Source: Heloderma charlesbogerti
Lineage: Eukaryota; Chordata; Lepidosauria; Squamata; Helodermatidae
Assembly (NCBI GenBank): GCA_026122225.1
Contig: JANEZZ010002244.1
Coordinates: 1,358,501 to 1,422,500, forward strand
Reading direction: 5' to 3'
DNA: 64,000 bases
Positions 34,279 to 45,858 of the stretch are shown here, one piece after another. Positions within the stretch are counted from its first letter, which is position 1. Each line of letters opens with the position of its first letter. The position numbers were made by a program, and so were the translations under genes. Below the pieces are notes generated by a model, which worked only from the letters and a program-made list of their open reading frames with translations, searched no databases and was not told where the DNA came from.

Positions 34279-34304
34279 GTGTGTGTGTGTGTGTGTGTGT
34301 GTGT
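34279..34304. repeat. (GT)n microsatellite
   Basis: About 13 units. Confidence 0.95.
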
Positions 34305-34872
34305 ATACACACATATACACCTTAGCACTGTTGATGGTTATATTTTAGGATAATGGTGGTGGTGATGGGGGGGGGATCTTCTCCCTGTTCTTCCCACCCG
34401 GCATCCCACTATATTTCACTAGTTAGGGTAAACCTTCGTAAACTAGCCTCTAGTACCCAAAAGCCATACCCATCCACCTCCCTAAGACATTTTTTCTTAG
34501 CTTCCTAGCAGAAGTCTCAAAAGATGTTAAAAGAGCCATATATTAGGGAACATGATGCGCCATCCTCACACCACCTACCAATGCAGACGCTCAGAAATTA
34601 TACTTGGGCAATTCAACATAGCTGTGTGGTTTTGCTGGCAGCGATAAACCATGTTTCACATACTTTTATGATATGGCTTGGTTTGCATAGGATCAAAGCT
34701 GAATAAGAAAGGAATCCAATGGCTATCCATACTCTTCTAGAAACTAGCAGTTCTCCATGCAGTGGTGAGTGGTGGCTGCACCAGAATGGAGAGAGTTTCA
34801 ATTTCTGACAAAATGCTGCCCATATCACAACTCAGAGGAAGGGTCAGTCTTCCAAAACTGAAGTGACTGTTT

Positions 34873-34908
34873 TCATTCATTCATTCATTCATTCATTCAT
34901 TCATTCAT
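34873..34908. repeat. (ATTC)n microsatellite
   Basis: About nine tetranucleotide units. Confidence 0.95.
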
Positions 34909-35055
34909 CTATGTAATGTGTTTTTTAAAAGACACCAAGCAAAATTCTGCTGAGCCAAAAAAAACCAAGCCCCCCCCCCCAATAAAAGAACAGAGTGCAA
35001 TCATTCATTCAGATTTATGGTGTTTTTACACATGACCGTAAAGAAGTCCCCACTC

Positions 35056-35244
35056 GGCCATAGAAGCTCACTGGGTGACTTTGGGCCAGTCACAGACTCT
35101 CAGCCCGACCCACCTCACAGGGTTGTTGTTGTGAGGATAAAATGGAGAGGAGGATAATGTAAGCCGCCTTGGGTTCCTTGCAAGATGAAAAAAGGCGGGG
35201 TATAAATGCAATAAAATAAATAAATAAATAAATAAATAAATAAA
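35056..35244 (+). mobile_element. L2-group LINE 3' end with (AAAT)n tail
   Basis: GGGTGACTTTGGGCCAGTCA, CTCACAGGGTTGTTGTTGTG and AGGATAAAATGGAGAGGAGG resemble the 3' end of L2 (and of mammalian MIR). The copy ends in GGCGGGGTATAAATGCAATA and an AAAT repeat (35211-35244), the usual retrotransposition tail. Confidence 0.8.
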
Positions 35245-36301
35245 TGCTACCATTGTGGGATAAAATATATATGCTACCCATTGTAGATTTGACAATCAAA
35301 TTACAGAATTAGGAAATTCAAACACATTCAGTGTTGTGTGCAGAAATTCTCTTACAGTTTTCTTTGGAGAGCCAAAGTTTATTTTTCAGTGCTTTTTCTA
35401 TTTTTATCAGCTTTGGAAATGAGCACACATAATTTGTGTGTGAGTTAAATCAAGCAATGATTTGTTCGTTCACAATGGGAACATTCGAATTTTAAACTTT
35501 ATTAAATTGGGCAGTAGAATCTATAATTATGTCATTCTCTGTAATGTGGGCACACATGATCATAGACTTCTAAAATACTTTTAAATACACAGGACCCGAG
35601 AGATTAACCTCTGACTAGCTTACTGACCTCTGCAATTTAACATCTTGTTCCTTGTTATTGTACTTGTACTAATCCCAGAAGACAGTTCTGGTTCCAGATT
35701 TGAGGATGTTGAGAGATGCATAGCCTGGGTTTAACACATCTAGTTGACGTCTTCTTTGTCAGTTGCAGTAATTGAAGTATTTAATATTTAAGCATAGCAA
35801 AGAACAAGATCCATGTCACATCTCAAGAGGCTTCTCTACTAAAAGGCAAACAAGCATAGTAGCATTAATAATCAGGATCAATACACTCCAAAGTGCTATT
35901 CCTGCCTCCCCCTCCCCCCACAAAACCAGAGAGATCTAAAGAGAGACCAGAGAGATCCCAGAGGGCTGCCAACTCTCCCAGGGGTTGGACACACCTATGT
36001 CTTATACGTTTTTTTAACAGAAATATATGCTAATTTTAACTTTCCCTTGATCAGGAAAAATAATGACCTGGTCAGTAAAAACAACTGTCAGGCCATCTTA
36101 CACCCAAGTAGGTAAATACCCTATTCACATGGCCTATTGTTGGGTTATTTGAGGGTTGTTTTTTTCCCCTCCACTCTCTCCATGCCATGCCAAGTAGCAC
36201 ATAGGAACTGAACTGAAGCCGGCTTTCCATACAACACTTACTTTCAACCATGTAGTGCATCTAGAATGGAAAGTTGCCCAGAATATTTCAGCACTAGATT
36301 T
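35245..36301. other. Gene-free stretch
   Basis: Nothing recognised. Confidence 0.45.
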
Positions 36302-36535
36302 TGAGATCATTTTATTTATTTATATTTCATTTAACCCACCTTTCTCCAAGGAGTATAAGGTAACGTGCATGGTCCCCTTTCCACTTTTATCCTCACAAAA
36401 ACACTGGGAAGTAGGTTAGGATATGAGAGGATATGAGTAGTTCAAGGTCACCTAGTGAACTTTCTGACTGAGTAAGGATTTGAACCTAGGTCTCCCCATT
36501 CTCAGCTTGACACTCTATCCATACACCATGCTGTC
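36302..36535 (-). mobile_element. L2-group LINE 3' end, minus strand
   Basis: TTTATTTATTTATATTTCAT is the complement of an AAAT tail. TTATCCTCACAAAAACACTG and AAGGTCACCTAGTGAACTTT are the complement of the L2 3' region, and GAACCTAGGTCTCCCCATTC follows. Confidence 0.7.
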
Positions 36536-36960
36536 TCTTTTTGATTCCAGGCGTGATTTAGAGCCACATTCTGAGAAATAGATGGAGTCAGCTGGGCTGA
36601 AGCATATGCGTAACAAAGTTTCCAATGACTGGCCACAGAAGAGGAAGCCAAGAAGTGAGAAGAATTTGGGTGGGTGAGTGAGAAGAATTTGGCAGCAGTA
36701 TCTGTGACCTAAGCCACAATCCTAGATCCTAACATCTATGCTAAGCCAGTGGAAAGCTTAGAGGGGCTGTTGGCTAGAAAGCCATTCCCAGCACAGCAAC
36801 AGTGCTGTGAACAGTGCTGTCTGGGCCCAGAAAGGACCCCAGCTCTTGGCTGCAAGACACAAGTGGGAATTTGTTTGGCCTGCTCTTAATTTACAAGCTG
36901 AACAGGCATCACAGGATCACAGAAGCAGCAGCTTCAGCTATTCCAAAGTCAGGTAAAATC
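36536..36960. other. Gene-free stretch
   Basis: Nothing recognised. Confidence 0.4.
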
Positions 36961-36968
36961 CCCTAAAA

Positions 36969-37099
36969 ATGGGATAGGCAACTTGTGGCCCTCCAGATGT
37001 TTTGGCTTACCACTCTCATAATTACCATTGCTGTGCTGACTAGGACCAATGGGAGTTGTAGGCCAAAACATCTGGAGTGCCAGAGGTTACCCACCCCTG
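36969..37099. mobile_element. Short hAT-type MITE, perfect 8 bp duplication
   Basis: 131 bp. Ends ATGGGATAGGCAACTTGTGG and GGTTACCCACCCCTG, inner arms CTCCAGATGTTTTGGC and GCCAAAACATCTGGAG. Flanks CCCTAAAA at 36961-36968 and 37100-37107 are identical. Confidence 0.92.
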
Positions 37100-37233
37100 C
37101 CCTAAAACAACCTCTTTTTTTGCTCAGCAATCCTCTTAGGAATTTTGCGAGCCAATTGCAATATTCAGACTGCTATTCAGATCCACCCACTACACATCCT
37201 ACATTCAGACCAAACTGGTTTTCAACCCGCTAC

Positions 37234-37818
37234 TAGGGATGTATGAATTGTGTACCTTCAGCGCCACTTGACTGCCGCAGTTTGCGGCCAGTGCTCTGTT
37301 CCGCCATTCACAAGCCCCTGGAATTCTCCTCTTTTTTTTCTGCTCTGAAAATTATGAAGTTAAATCTGTACTGAAAACCATAATTCCAGTGCCCAGCCAT
37401 CTCCCTGAGTCTGCATAACTTCCGTAAGAATCTCTATTTTTTGTAAATATTTATGTATTTTTTTTAAATTGAAATCCTCCATCTCCGTTTACTGTCAGCC
37501 AAAACACTTCCTCTTCTTAGGGGCTTCCCAAAAGAAGGCTGTCTTAGGTGTGCCTGAGCGATAAACTATTTGTTTAAAGCAACACTGTTTTAAAGAAAGA
37601 AAAAAACCCTTTTAAAATGACCATGCTGGTCCTACAATATACTACACTGTGTTTTTATTTATGAAAATTCCACGATTCTTTGCGGACGACAAAAAAAAAG
37701 CTGCATGACTGCTGGCTCTGCAGGACCTCGTGGTGCCGTTCCGCAGAGGATTCTGTGGCACAGACTGAAGGGAATTCAATCCCATTTCAGTCTGTGGTGG
37801 AATTCTTTGACATCCCTA
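37234..37818 (+). mobile_element. Internally deleted relative of the 41140 hAT element
   Basis: Ends TAGGGATGTATGAATTGTGT and TTCTTTGACATCCCTA. The left 150 bases track the left end of the 41140 element (GAATTGTG, CTTGACT, GCAGT, GTCTTTTTTTT-like T run, TCTGCTCTGAAAATTATGAA against CCTCGAAAGTTACGTAAATA). The right end also matches (ATTTCAGTCTG, GGAATTC). Flanks CCCGCTAC and CCCGCGCTAC fit an 8 bp duplication with a 2 bp insertion. No coding capacity. Confidence 0.82.
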
Positions 37819-37828
37819 CCCGCGCTAC

Positions 37829-39736
37829 CCAGGCAGGTAGATGGAGACTACATTCCAGACACTTAGAACTGGGCTGGTGTCAGCATCTAGCATCCTTGGG
37901 CAGCTGCTGAGCCCCAGCAAAGTCCACCACTGACATTGCCCTGGGTCTTTGTGCTGGGTGGCTGTGAGCTGCTTCCAACATAGCATCTCTCCCACTGGGA
38001 GGCCACTATGTTAAGTACCCACAATGCCATGCAGTGGTACTATGTTGGGGGCATTGTGGGTAATTATATTGGCAGGCATACCTCAACGCTGCTGCTGCTG
38101 ACCAACACCTCCACCACCAGGTAAGCCCATGGGAGGGGGACCCACCAATGTAGGTGGGAGCACACCAGAGGGCACTTTACTCCCCCTGTCCTCCACCACC
38201 TCAAAGCTGGAGCCAACTATGATTTGAAACGTCAAACAGCCTATCAGAATCATTTGAGAATTACATGATGGACCACTAAGGGAAGCTTTGCAATATAAAA
38301 CACCACATCTCACACAACAGCATTACTATTGGAGCCTTTAACAAATGCTACACAATTATTCTGTCTTGACATTTTTGGAGTAGTCAGCATTAGGGAAGTA
38401 AGACAAGCTTTCTTCCCAATATAATGCTTGTAAGCTGCTATAGTTACAAATAATTTCTTGATCCATTCTGAATGAAGGAAAACGCAGTATGAATATGGCA
38501 AAAAGTTGCATTTTCTCTTTGGAGCATTTTGCTTGCTACAGACAAGAGGATCTATCTACGAAACAACTCCAAAAGTCACCAATTATCTTTGGCTTAAGTT
38601 GCCAATTGTGATATATTCAGCATTTCTGACACTATGTCAACTGATCCTTATAGTTTCCATCAGAACTTCAAGTACTGTAATTTACCACAACGGCTGGGAA
38701 AGATGGAGGGCTATGAAAGCAATTTCTTTGGCAGGTAACAGGGTTTCCATACAAATGGCATGCTTAGTACAATAAGTATTCCTTCCCAAAGTCGTATTTC
38801 TCTTCTAAATACTTGTTTGCTGCACAAAAAACAGTTGGAAGTTGGAAGAAAACCAACCAATTTTCATTTCCTAGATGTAACAAAGCTCTGCTTTGAAATG
38901 CCATTTGGATGCAGTGCACTCTCTCATATTAACTCGTGAAAATGGAGAGGAAACCCTGCAAAGTCAAGCCTATTGCATTTTAATACAAAAGTGACAGTGC
39001 CATGACCTTTCGCTGTCATTTTTCATATGATCCTGCCCTGCAGCATGAAGAAATGTGACATTTGGAAGGATTGCCCAGTGTGGTTAAACTGATGGAGGTT
39101 TTCTTGTTTATTTTGCCTCTCCTCAGACATCTGTTGTAAATGAGAAGGGGATCAGGAAGTCACCAGATTACTACTGTAGACCCTGCAGGAACTTTTTACT
39201 TGTGTAAATTTTTTTTATCATATGAGCTACTGTGAGATGCACCATCATCTCAATTATTTTGGAGCTTCTCTCTTTAAAATCACAACTGCTGCATTCTGGC
39301 TCCTGGGAAAAAAAAGACTAATTGTGGGTGACCAATAACTGTGTATAAAAATTATGCTTTTCTACACTTGTAGAGACTTTCACTGCTGAGGTCAAAATGT
39401 GTGTGTTCAGATTTGGCCAAGCAAATAGTGAAGAAAAACTAAAAGCGTAAAAGAGAATGGTGAGACCTCTCCTCTCAGTAAAAGAGAATGGTGAAACCAG
39501 AAATAAGATGGAAATGGTAAAACACAAAGCCATAGCTGTCACTGTATGTAACTAGGCATGGGAGATTCATTTCCAATACTACTTTTGGAAATTGCTGTTT
39601 TAATATCATTATCTCAGAATGCAAAGGGTGAAATATGATCCTCTGCTTCAAATGAACTAAGAGGTTCAGGATGAGTTATGTTGCAACAGAATGCTCCCAC
39701 AATTCAGAAATGAGGCTGTATTATACTGTATCTCTA
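37829..39736. other. Gene-free stretch
   Basis: Nothing recognised. Frames of 60-90 codons only. Confidence 0.45.
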
Positions 39737-40717
39737 AGGCCCAATCAACACTGAAATGGTTTCAGAAGCATTTTCTGGTTATATCCGGATTTTCATGAAA
39801 TCACTTTGGTCCGTCAGTGGCACACAAAACAAGAAAAGTGGAGTATACACTATCTAAAAACTCGCTTTTATGGGTCAAACAGCACTTGAAGCCATCATAC
39901 TTTGGGGTTGGATAGGAGGAGTCCAGAGAGTGGAGCTGAATGTTATCAATCCCATAAATGCTGCTCAGTGAATGAGAGAGGCTTGCTCCCTGCCCCTTTC
40001 AATGCTCCCCCCTGCTCAGGGAAGTTTAATGGAAGAGATGAATTACATTCTGTAGTTTACACCACACCTCTCTCCTCACATCCACCTGGACTGTGAAGCA
40101 GCAATATTGAGGCCTGCTCCCCGCATTAGTTACTATAGTTCGCTAATGCAACATTGCACAATTGTGTGATTACAAGACTGTGAATCAGCATTATCGAAGC
40201 CCAGCTGCCCCATGAGTTTCTGTCCTGGTACAATTGAATTCTGACTATCATGCTAATGTGCCATTGCACAATTGTGCAATTACAGGACTGTGAAGTAGCA
40301 ATGTTGTAGTGCAAAGTGAAAATAAACAGGAAGGGCCAGCAGCCAAATAGTGCTACTGCGTAATAGTGCTCAATAGGAAGAGAAGCCTGTGTCCAAAGCA
40401 ACTACTGCCAATGTAGGAAAAAAATGGGGAAAAAATGGGGGATGGCCCTACCCTTGACTAGGTCACAGCCATGTCACAGATATACCCCTAGGCACATCTA
40501 GTATTTAGGATTTTATTTGGGGGAATGGGGCATACTGCAGCAGAACCGTGTGGGAGCTGTGCTTAAGGGGAAAAATGCACTAAAAAGACTTTGCAAAAAA
40601 TGAGCCTTTTTGAGGGGAAGCTGTGTGGTTGCTGTGCGCTGGTGACAACAACATGTGTTGTGAATGACCCTGATGCGCTCTCACTCCACACTAAATCACT
40701 TGTGTAGATTGGGCCTA
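39737..40717. mobile_element. Candidate non-autonomous DNA transposon
   Basis: Left end AAGGCCCAATCAACACTGAA and reversed right end TAGGCCCAATCTACACAAGT form an inverted repeat. Internally a ~113 bp unit occurs twice (TTGCACAATTGTGTGATTAC and TTGCACAATTGTGCAATTAC at 40152 and 40265), each followed by an ACTGTGAA word. No clear duplication of flanks, so superfamily is uncertain (end sequence resembles hAT-like GGATCTACAC ends at 13383). Confidence 0.5.
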
Positions 40718-41106
40718 ACACTGTTGGAAATAAGACTAACCATGCCATTGTCAGTTCCTTATAGCAGCCTTTTAAAGTCTGCAACACTTTTGCTGCTGCA
40801 GCAGGTGGGAAATATAAATGTTCCTTCCTAGAACCACCATGACGCATTTGCGTTTGCTGCTCTGCGAGCTGGAGGACAGATGGAGGAGGGAAGGAAATAA
40901 CCATCAGAGAACAAGAGATTCAAGTAGCGGTGGAATCAGTGGCAACCAGTTAAACAATTCATTGGTGGGAATCACCAGCCACTGTTCCAAGGCAATGGAG
41001 GTGGGAGGGAAATTCCCAGTAACCACTGGGAGACAGAGGTGGCTCAGTCAAACATGTTGTTCCTGATAGGCAAGCCATTGCTGCTCATGTCAGCAGGCAA
41101 TGCCCA
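40718..41106. other. Gene-free stretch
   Basis: Nothing recognised. Confidence 0.4.
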
Positions 41107-41139
41107 TGCTTTGCCAGGCCTTTACTGCAGCTGCTTTCT
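41107..41139 (-). mobile_element. Tc1 copy 2, distal scrap left of the hAT insertion
   Basis: ATGCTTTGCCAGGCCTTTAC followed by TGCAGCTGCTTTCT is the complement of the Tc1 C-terminal coding region (copy 1 at about 12460-12495, only a few mismatches). It continues on the far side of the hAT at 48898. The Tc1 3' end beyond 41107 is deleted. Confidence 0.82.
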
Positions 41140-42016
41140 TAGGGATGTACGAATTGTGCTCCTACCGTCCTGCTTGACTTTTGCAGTCGGCGTCCTCTGT
41201 CCCGTCCCGCTGTCCGCAAACCCCCGAAATACTGTCTTTTTTTTCTTGCCTCGAAAGTTACGTAAATAAAATTGCAGCAAACGTCGAAAAATTCTCCGTG
41301 CCCAACAGCCACCTGTCCTGTTCTGCCATTCTGCGAAAGACTATTCGTCGCAAATATTTACGTAGTTTCCGTCGGCTGGAATTGACCCTATGTAACTTCC
41401 GCTGCATTCTCCCTTGTTGTGATTGCTTGCGTATTTCCTCCCTAGGGGGGAATCCCCCGTAGCTTCCGCCGCACTCTCGCCATTGTGGATTGCCTTGGCC
41501 GGAACTTTCCCACTATTTCCGTAATTATTTACGTATTTCTTTTCGTTGCTGCCCGAAATGTTTCCCGCCCTCTGTGCGCTCCCCCACTGTCTTGATTTCT
41601 CGGACAGTGACAGGGACTGTGATTTTATTAATTTCTGTGTATTTGTGCTTGATGATCCTTGCGTTTACTGGTCTTGTTAACCTAACGGCCTCACAATAAA
41701 AAAAACGGGGCTGCAGCTCCGCTTCTGCAAAATCTGTCGTCAACTTCCTGCTAACTTCCTGAATGTCGTCTGCATTCGCGCTTGCATCTGCGTGGTGATT
41801 TGTGGGTGGAGTTCTGTTTTGTGGTGGTGGTGGTGTGTTAGTGGTGGTGCTTAGTGGATTTCCTGTTGTTTGTCTGGTCTGTGTGTGTGTGTGTGAAGTT
41901 GTGCATTGTGGTGTTTTTGTCTGGTTTGGTCTGTGTGTGTGTAGTTAAGTGGTGGTTGTGCGTGGCTGTCTTGGTGTGTGTGTGTTTGTGTGTAGTAGTA
42001 ATGTGGCTGCTCTAAA

Positions 42017-44245
42017 ATGGCTGCACCAGTGCGTGGCAGGAGGTGGGACCATGAGGAGACCAAGGCCCTCCTCATCAACATTAAGAGCAGCAAGGCGGTG
42101 GCAGTGCTGTTTGGCAGCTCCTCCTGCTGCAATGAACTTTATTGGGCCCAGATAAAGAGGAGGATGGAGCGAGCGGGCCACCATCGCACAATTGGACAAT
42201 TGAGGTCCAAATGGAAGGCACTAAAGCAGTTCTTCATCAGAGAGGGGATTGCTGCTGCTGAGAGGAGGGCACCGCTGTCCAACCCCCCTGCCTACTACTG
42301 GCGCATCCACAGAGTGTGGGTCAAAGCAGGCCAGCCCCCATTTTTGCAGAGGTATATGCCTGGTAAGTTATAGTTATCCCATTCCATCATCAAGCTTAAC
42401 TAAATATGAAGACAAGGATGTGTACTGAAAATGAAGCTATCTCTTTGTGGTCACATGCAGAAACAAACAAATCCTGACATTTAGCCTGCAATCCTATGCT
42501 TGTTGAACTTGGACAGAAAAAGGTCCCATCATCTTCTGGCCACTTTGGCTGGTTGAAGGGATGCTGGGAACTGCATTGCTTTTTCCTGTACAACCACATG
42601 CATAGGATTATGCGGGCCTGGCTACAACTCATATTACACACTGACACGCTGTCCATTTCCAGGGAAATGCTGCTGCTGCCGGTCTCTGCACAGTGCACTA
42701 GGGATGGCGGAGAAATTCTCCACCAATCTCCGGGAGGCCGAATGCCAATGCATTCGGCCCCCCAAAATTGTTGGGGAAATTCTGCCCCCCCCCGGGACGG
42801 GACTTACCTCTGTCGAATGTCCCTCTCGGCGGCGGGTCCCAGTGGCATTTTGGCGGCGTTTTGGCGGCGGCGGGGGCGGCGGCCAGTCTTCCGACTGGCT
42901 GCCGCCCCCGCCATTTCCCTGTAACCCCCCCAAAACGTGATAGGCTACGTAACGATTTACGTAGCCTATCACGGCTAGATTTTCAAAGTCAGTTTTTTTT
43001 TTTCTAATTAACTTTTTTTCTTTCGCGACCGGGGAGACGGGGTGCTCCCTCCCGGCCTGAATTTCGGTGGCGAGGGATGGGGCGCCTCCCCCCCGGCCAT
43101 GAATTTTGGCCGGGAGTGGCGGGGTGCCTTCTCCCCTGCCAAGAACATCGGGGGGAGAACCGAAGCCCCTTCCCCCCACTGTGAAGCAAGCTGTGGGACC
43201 AGGTAAGGGACTTTCGTCCATCCTTACAGTGCACACAGGGGGACTGGCACCAGCCCAGCAGCAACAGGACCAGCCTCTCGGTGTGTGCACATCATCCTTC
43301 TTCATGTAGTGATTGCTGAATTTTTGCACCCCACCCACCCCACCTTTCTACCAAGACATTGGCACTCAAGTCAACTCATGAGCAAGTGTTCATCTGAGAG
43401 CTTGGAGATCTGGGTATAGTCCACTCAGCCATGGAAGCTCGCTGGGTGACTTTGGCCCAGTCAGAAAGCCCCAGCCTACCTCAGTGTTGTTGTGAGCGTT
43501 AAATGGAGAGGAAGAGGCTAATGTCAGCCGCCTTGGGTTCCTTGCGCTAGGAAAAAAGGTGGCATTTATGCAATGCATCAATAGAATAAACAGATACCAT
43601 GGCATTGCAAATGTAGAAATGGGGTGACTAGAAGTGCAATCCTGTGCATGTTTACAGAAGTCCAACAGTCCCCATCACACCAAAACTGTCAGTACTGTAT
43701 AATCTGCCTTCCTAATTATCCCCTCATCATTAGACCTTGTGGTGGGAGGACAGAATCAGTGGTTCTTATGGTAGTGGGGATGGTGATAGATAGTTCAATC
43801 AATGACTGTGGTTTTGTTCACTCACCACATATATAAATGCATTCATTCTGTTACTGTGACATCCCACAGCTGCGCATTGTGCCTTGCTGGTGGAGGAGGC
43901 ACTGAGGGCCGCGGAGAGGGAGAGGGCAGAGGAGGAGGAAGAGGAAGAAGAGGAGGAGGAAGAGCCAGCAGCAAGAGGAGCAGCATCTGTGGAGAAAGGC
44001 CACCCTTCTTCCACAGATGAAGCCCCTCTTCTTGTGCTCCTGATGCGTCTGATGAGAGATGTCCAGATGCTCAGGAGGACCTGTAAGTAGTACTACAGAA
44101 CGGCACCTGACCTGAGCTAACAACTCTGCCTGCAAGATGCATATTACCATTGTGCTTTATTCTTCTCTTTCTACACACAGGTGATGACCTTCAAAGAAGG
44201 GTGGAGGCCATGGAGCGGGAACTGCATCCTCCTACTACGAACTGA
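42017..44245 (+). CDS. Myb/SANT-like DNA-binding protein of the hAT element, three exons
   Basis: Predicted exons are 42017-42362, 43870-44082 and 44181-44245. Donors are G|GTAAGT at 42363 and T|GTAAGT at 44083. Acceptors are CCCACAG ending 43869 and CACACAG ending 44180. Both introns are phase 1 and the joined frame is open for 207 codons to TGA at 44243. Residues about 8-75 fit the trihelix-type Myb/SANT domain: RRWDHEETKALL, YWAQIKRRMERAG, and QLRSKWKALKQFF. Exon 2 has a run of twelve glutamates and a leucine-rich LLVLLMRLMRDVQMLRR. Exon 3 ends in a short coiled-coil-like helix, DDLQRRVEAMEREL. A variant poly(A) signal (ATATAAA) is near 44319. Intron 1 carries a MITE and an L2 tail. It probably binds element DNA as a transposition accessory factor; that role is inference. 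Confidence 0.72.
42488..42612. repeat. Small palindromic repeat in intron 1
   Basis: Starts GCAATCCTATGCTTGTTGAA and ends CACATGCATAGGATTATGC, with inverted CAATCCTAT/ATAGGATT ends as at 9951 and 21611. Confidence 0.55.
42699..43226 (+). mobile_element. Family A hAT MITE in intron 1, perfect 8 bp duplication
   Basis: Ends TAGGGATGGCGGAGAAATTC and TTTCGTCCATCCTTA (terminal CATCCCTA changed by one base). Flanks CAGTGCAC at 42691-42698 and 43227-43234 are identical. It keeps one GATAGGCTACGT hairpin (42937-42973); the middle hairpins are deleted. Outward donors are present: GAG|GTAAGTCCC on the minus strand near 42807 and CAG|GTAAGG at 43203. Confidence 0.93.
43430..43590 (+). mobile_element. 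L2-group LINE 3' fragment in intron 1
   Basis: GCTGGGTGACTTTGGCCCAG, CTCAGTGTTGTTGTGAGCGT and TAAATGGAGAGGAAGAGG followed by GCCGCCTTGGGTTCCTTGCG match the copy at 35056. Confidence 0.75.
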
Positions 44246-44405
44246 GGCCTGCAGCCAGCCAGTGCCCAGCCCAACGTTACAATTGTTTCTGTGTTTTGTT
44301 TTGATCTGTTCTGTTTGTATATAAAGTTCTTTCTAAAAAAAAGGTAACAATTCCTTGGTTCAAGTCCACAGATATAATTTTTTAAATCTAGATCATTGTA
44401 CACAA

Positions 44406-45250
44406 TAGGGATGTATGAAAGGGACTTACCTTGTCCCGCAGCTTTTTTTGCGGTGGGGGGGAGGCGCTTCGCTTCTCCCCCCAAAGTTCAGGTGAGAGGG
44501 TGGAGGTGCCCCGCCTCGCCCGGCCAAAATTCAGGCCGGGGAGAAGCGCCCCGTCTCCCCGGCCGTGAAAGAAAAAGTAAAAACAAAAAACAAAAAAAAC
44601 CCTGTGATAGGCTACATAACGATTAACATAGCCTATCACGGCTAGATTTCCAAAGTCATCCATGATAGGCTACGTTAATCATCACGTAGCCTATCTAGGG
44701 ATGGGGGAGAATTTCTCCCCGAAACTTCTGGGGGTCGAGTGCCAAAGCTATTTGCGTTGCCCTTATTTTCACCGTAGTCTACGTAAATCTTTACATAGAC
44801 TAGACGTGCCAAAGTAAGGAATGCAAATGGCAGCACCCCATGGGCGCCGCCATTTGCGTACGCGCTTTTTTTTTTCCAAAGTCACCCGTGATAGGCTACG
44901 TGATGATTTACGTAGACTATCATGGCTGACTTTGGAAATCTAGCTGTGGTAGGCTACGTAAATCATTACGTAGCCTATCACGGGTGTGTGTTTTTTTTTT
45001 TACTTTCCTTTTTTATTTTGCAATGGCGGCGGCGGCAGCCGGTCAGAAGACCGGCTGCCGCTGCCCCCGCCGAACCGCTGCCGAACCGCCGCCAGGACCC
45101 GCCGCCAAGAGGGACATTCGCACAAGGTAAGTCCCATCCCGGGGGGGGGTGTGGGGGGCCGGTGGAGAATTTCACCACCAATTTTGGGGGGCCAAATGCA
45201 TTGGCATTCGGCCTCCTGGAGATTCGTGGAGAAATTCTCCGCCATCCCTA
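44406..45250 (-). mobile_element. Composite family A hAT MITE next to the BED exon
   Basis: Outer ends TAGGGATGTATGAAAGGGAC and TTCTCCGCCATCCCTA are those of a reversed family A MITE. A second TAGGGATG start lies inside at 44696, followed by GGAGAATTTCTCCCCGAAAC and then hairpin sequence, so parts of two MITEs are joined. Flanks GTACACAA and GATGGTTG do not match. Outward donors: AAG|GTAAGTCCC (plus) near 45126 and AAG|GTAAGTCCC (minus) near 44429. Confidence 0.82.
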
Positions 45251-45858
45251 GATGGTTGTGGCTTCCTGTTGCTATCTTTGGGCACAAGAAGCAGATGGTG
45301 CACCTCCATGTTTTGCCTAATGGCAGACGTGCCCACTCGTGCACAGCCCCCTTCTTTTCCAAGCCGCACACGGCTTCTACAAATATCGCAAATCACGACA
45401 TAGCGGTCGTTCTCTGCATATTTAAAGAAGCGCCACACATAGGAGCTCACCCTGCCACCACCATTTCTTCTTTGGGGAATGGGGGTATCGGTTCCAGATG
45501 AGGTGGCATCGGGAGCTGCACATTTCCGCTCATCTGTGGATGGTGTTGTTGTTGGTGTTGTTGATGGCGCTGACCAGTGCTTAGCAGGGGATGTTTGTTC
45601 CTGAGGTTTGGGATTGCTCCCAAAGAACCCAGAAGGCTGGAAGTGGAGAACAGAGTCAGACTCAGTCTCAGCAGGGACATCATTGATATAGAAGGGCTCC
45701 TCATCATCTTCGCTGTCCGGATCACTGATGACACTAAGTCCTCCAGCCTTTTTTTCAAAATCACATGAACCGCCACCCACGAGGTGATTATCAGCAGGCA
45801 GCTGGTTCACCTGTCCCACGTCCGCTGTCTGATGCAGGGAGGACGGTTGTGGGTGTCT
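45251..45858 (-). pseudogene. BED zinc-finger exon of the hAT element, truncated
   Basis: Minus-strand exon that would start after TTTACAG (acceptor at about 45861-45859). The first part is acidic and serine/threonine/proline-rich (DPDSEDDEEPFYIND). It then encodes a BED zinc finger of the type found in hAT transposases: SSYVWRFFKYAENDRYVV, the C-x2-C pair in VICDICRSR, and the His cluster in NMEVHH. After PKDSNRKPQPS the frame runs into the MITE at 45250. The catalytic RNaseH-like region and dimerisation domain that follow the finger in a complete hAT transposase are not found anywhere in the element. Confidence 0.72.
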
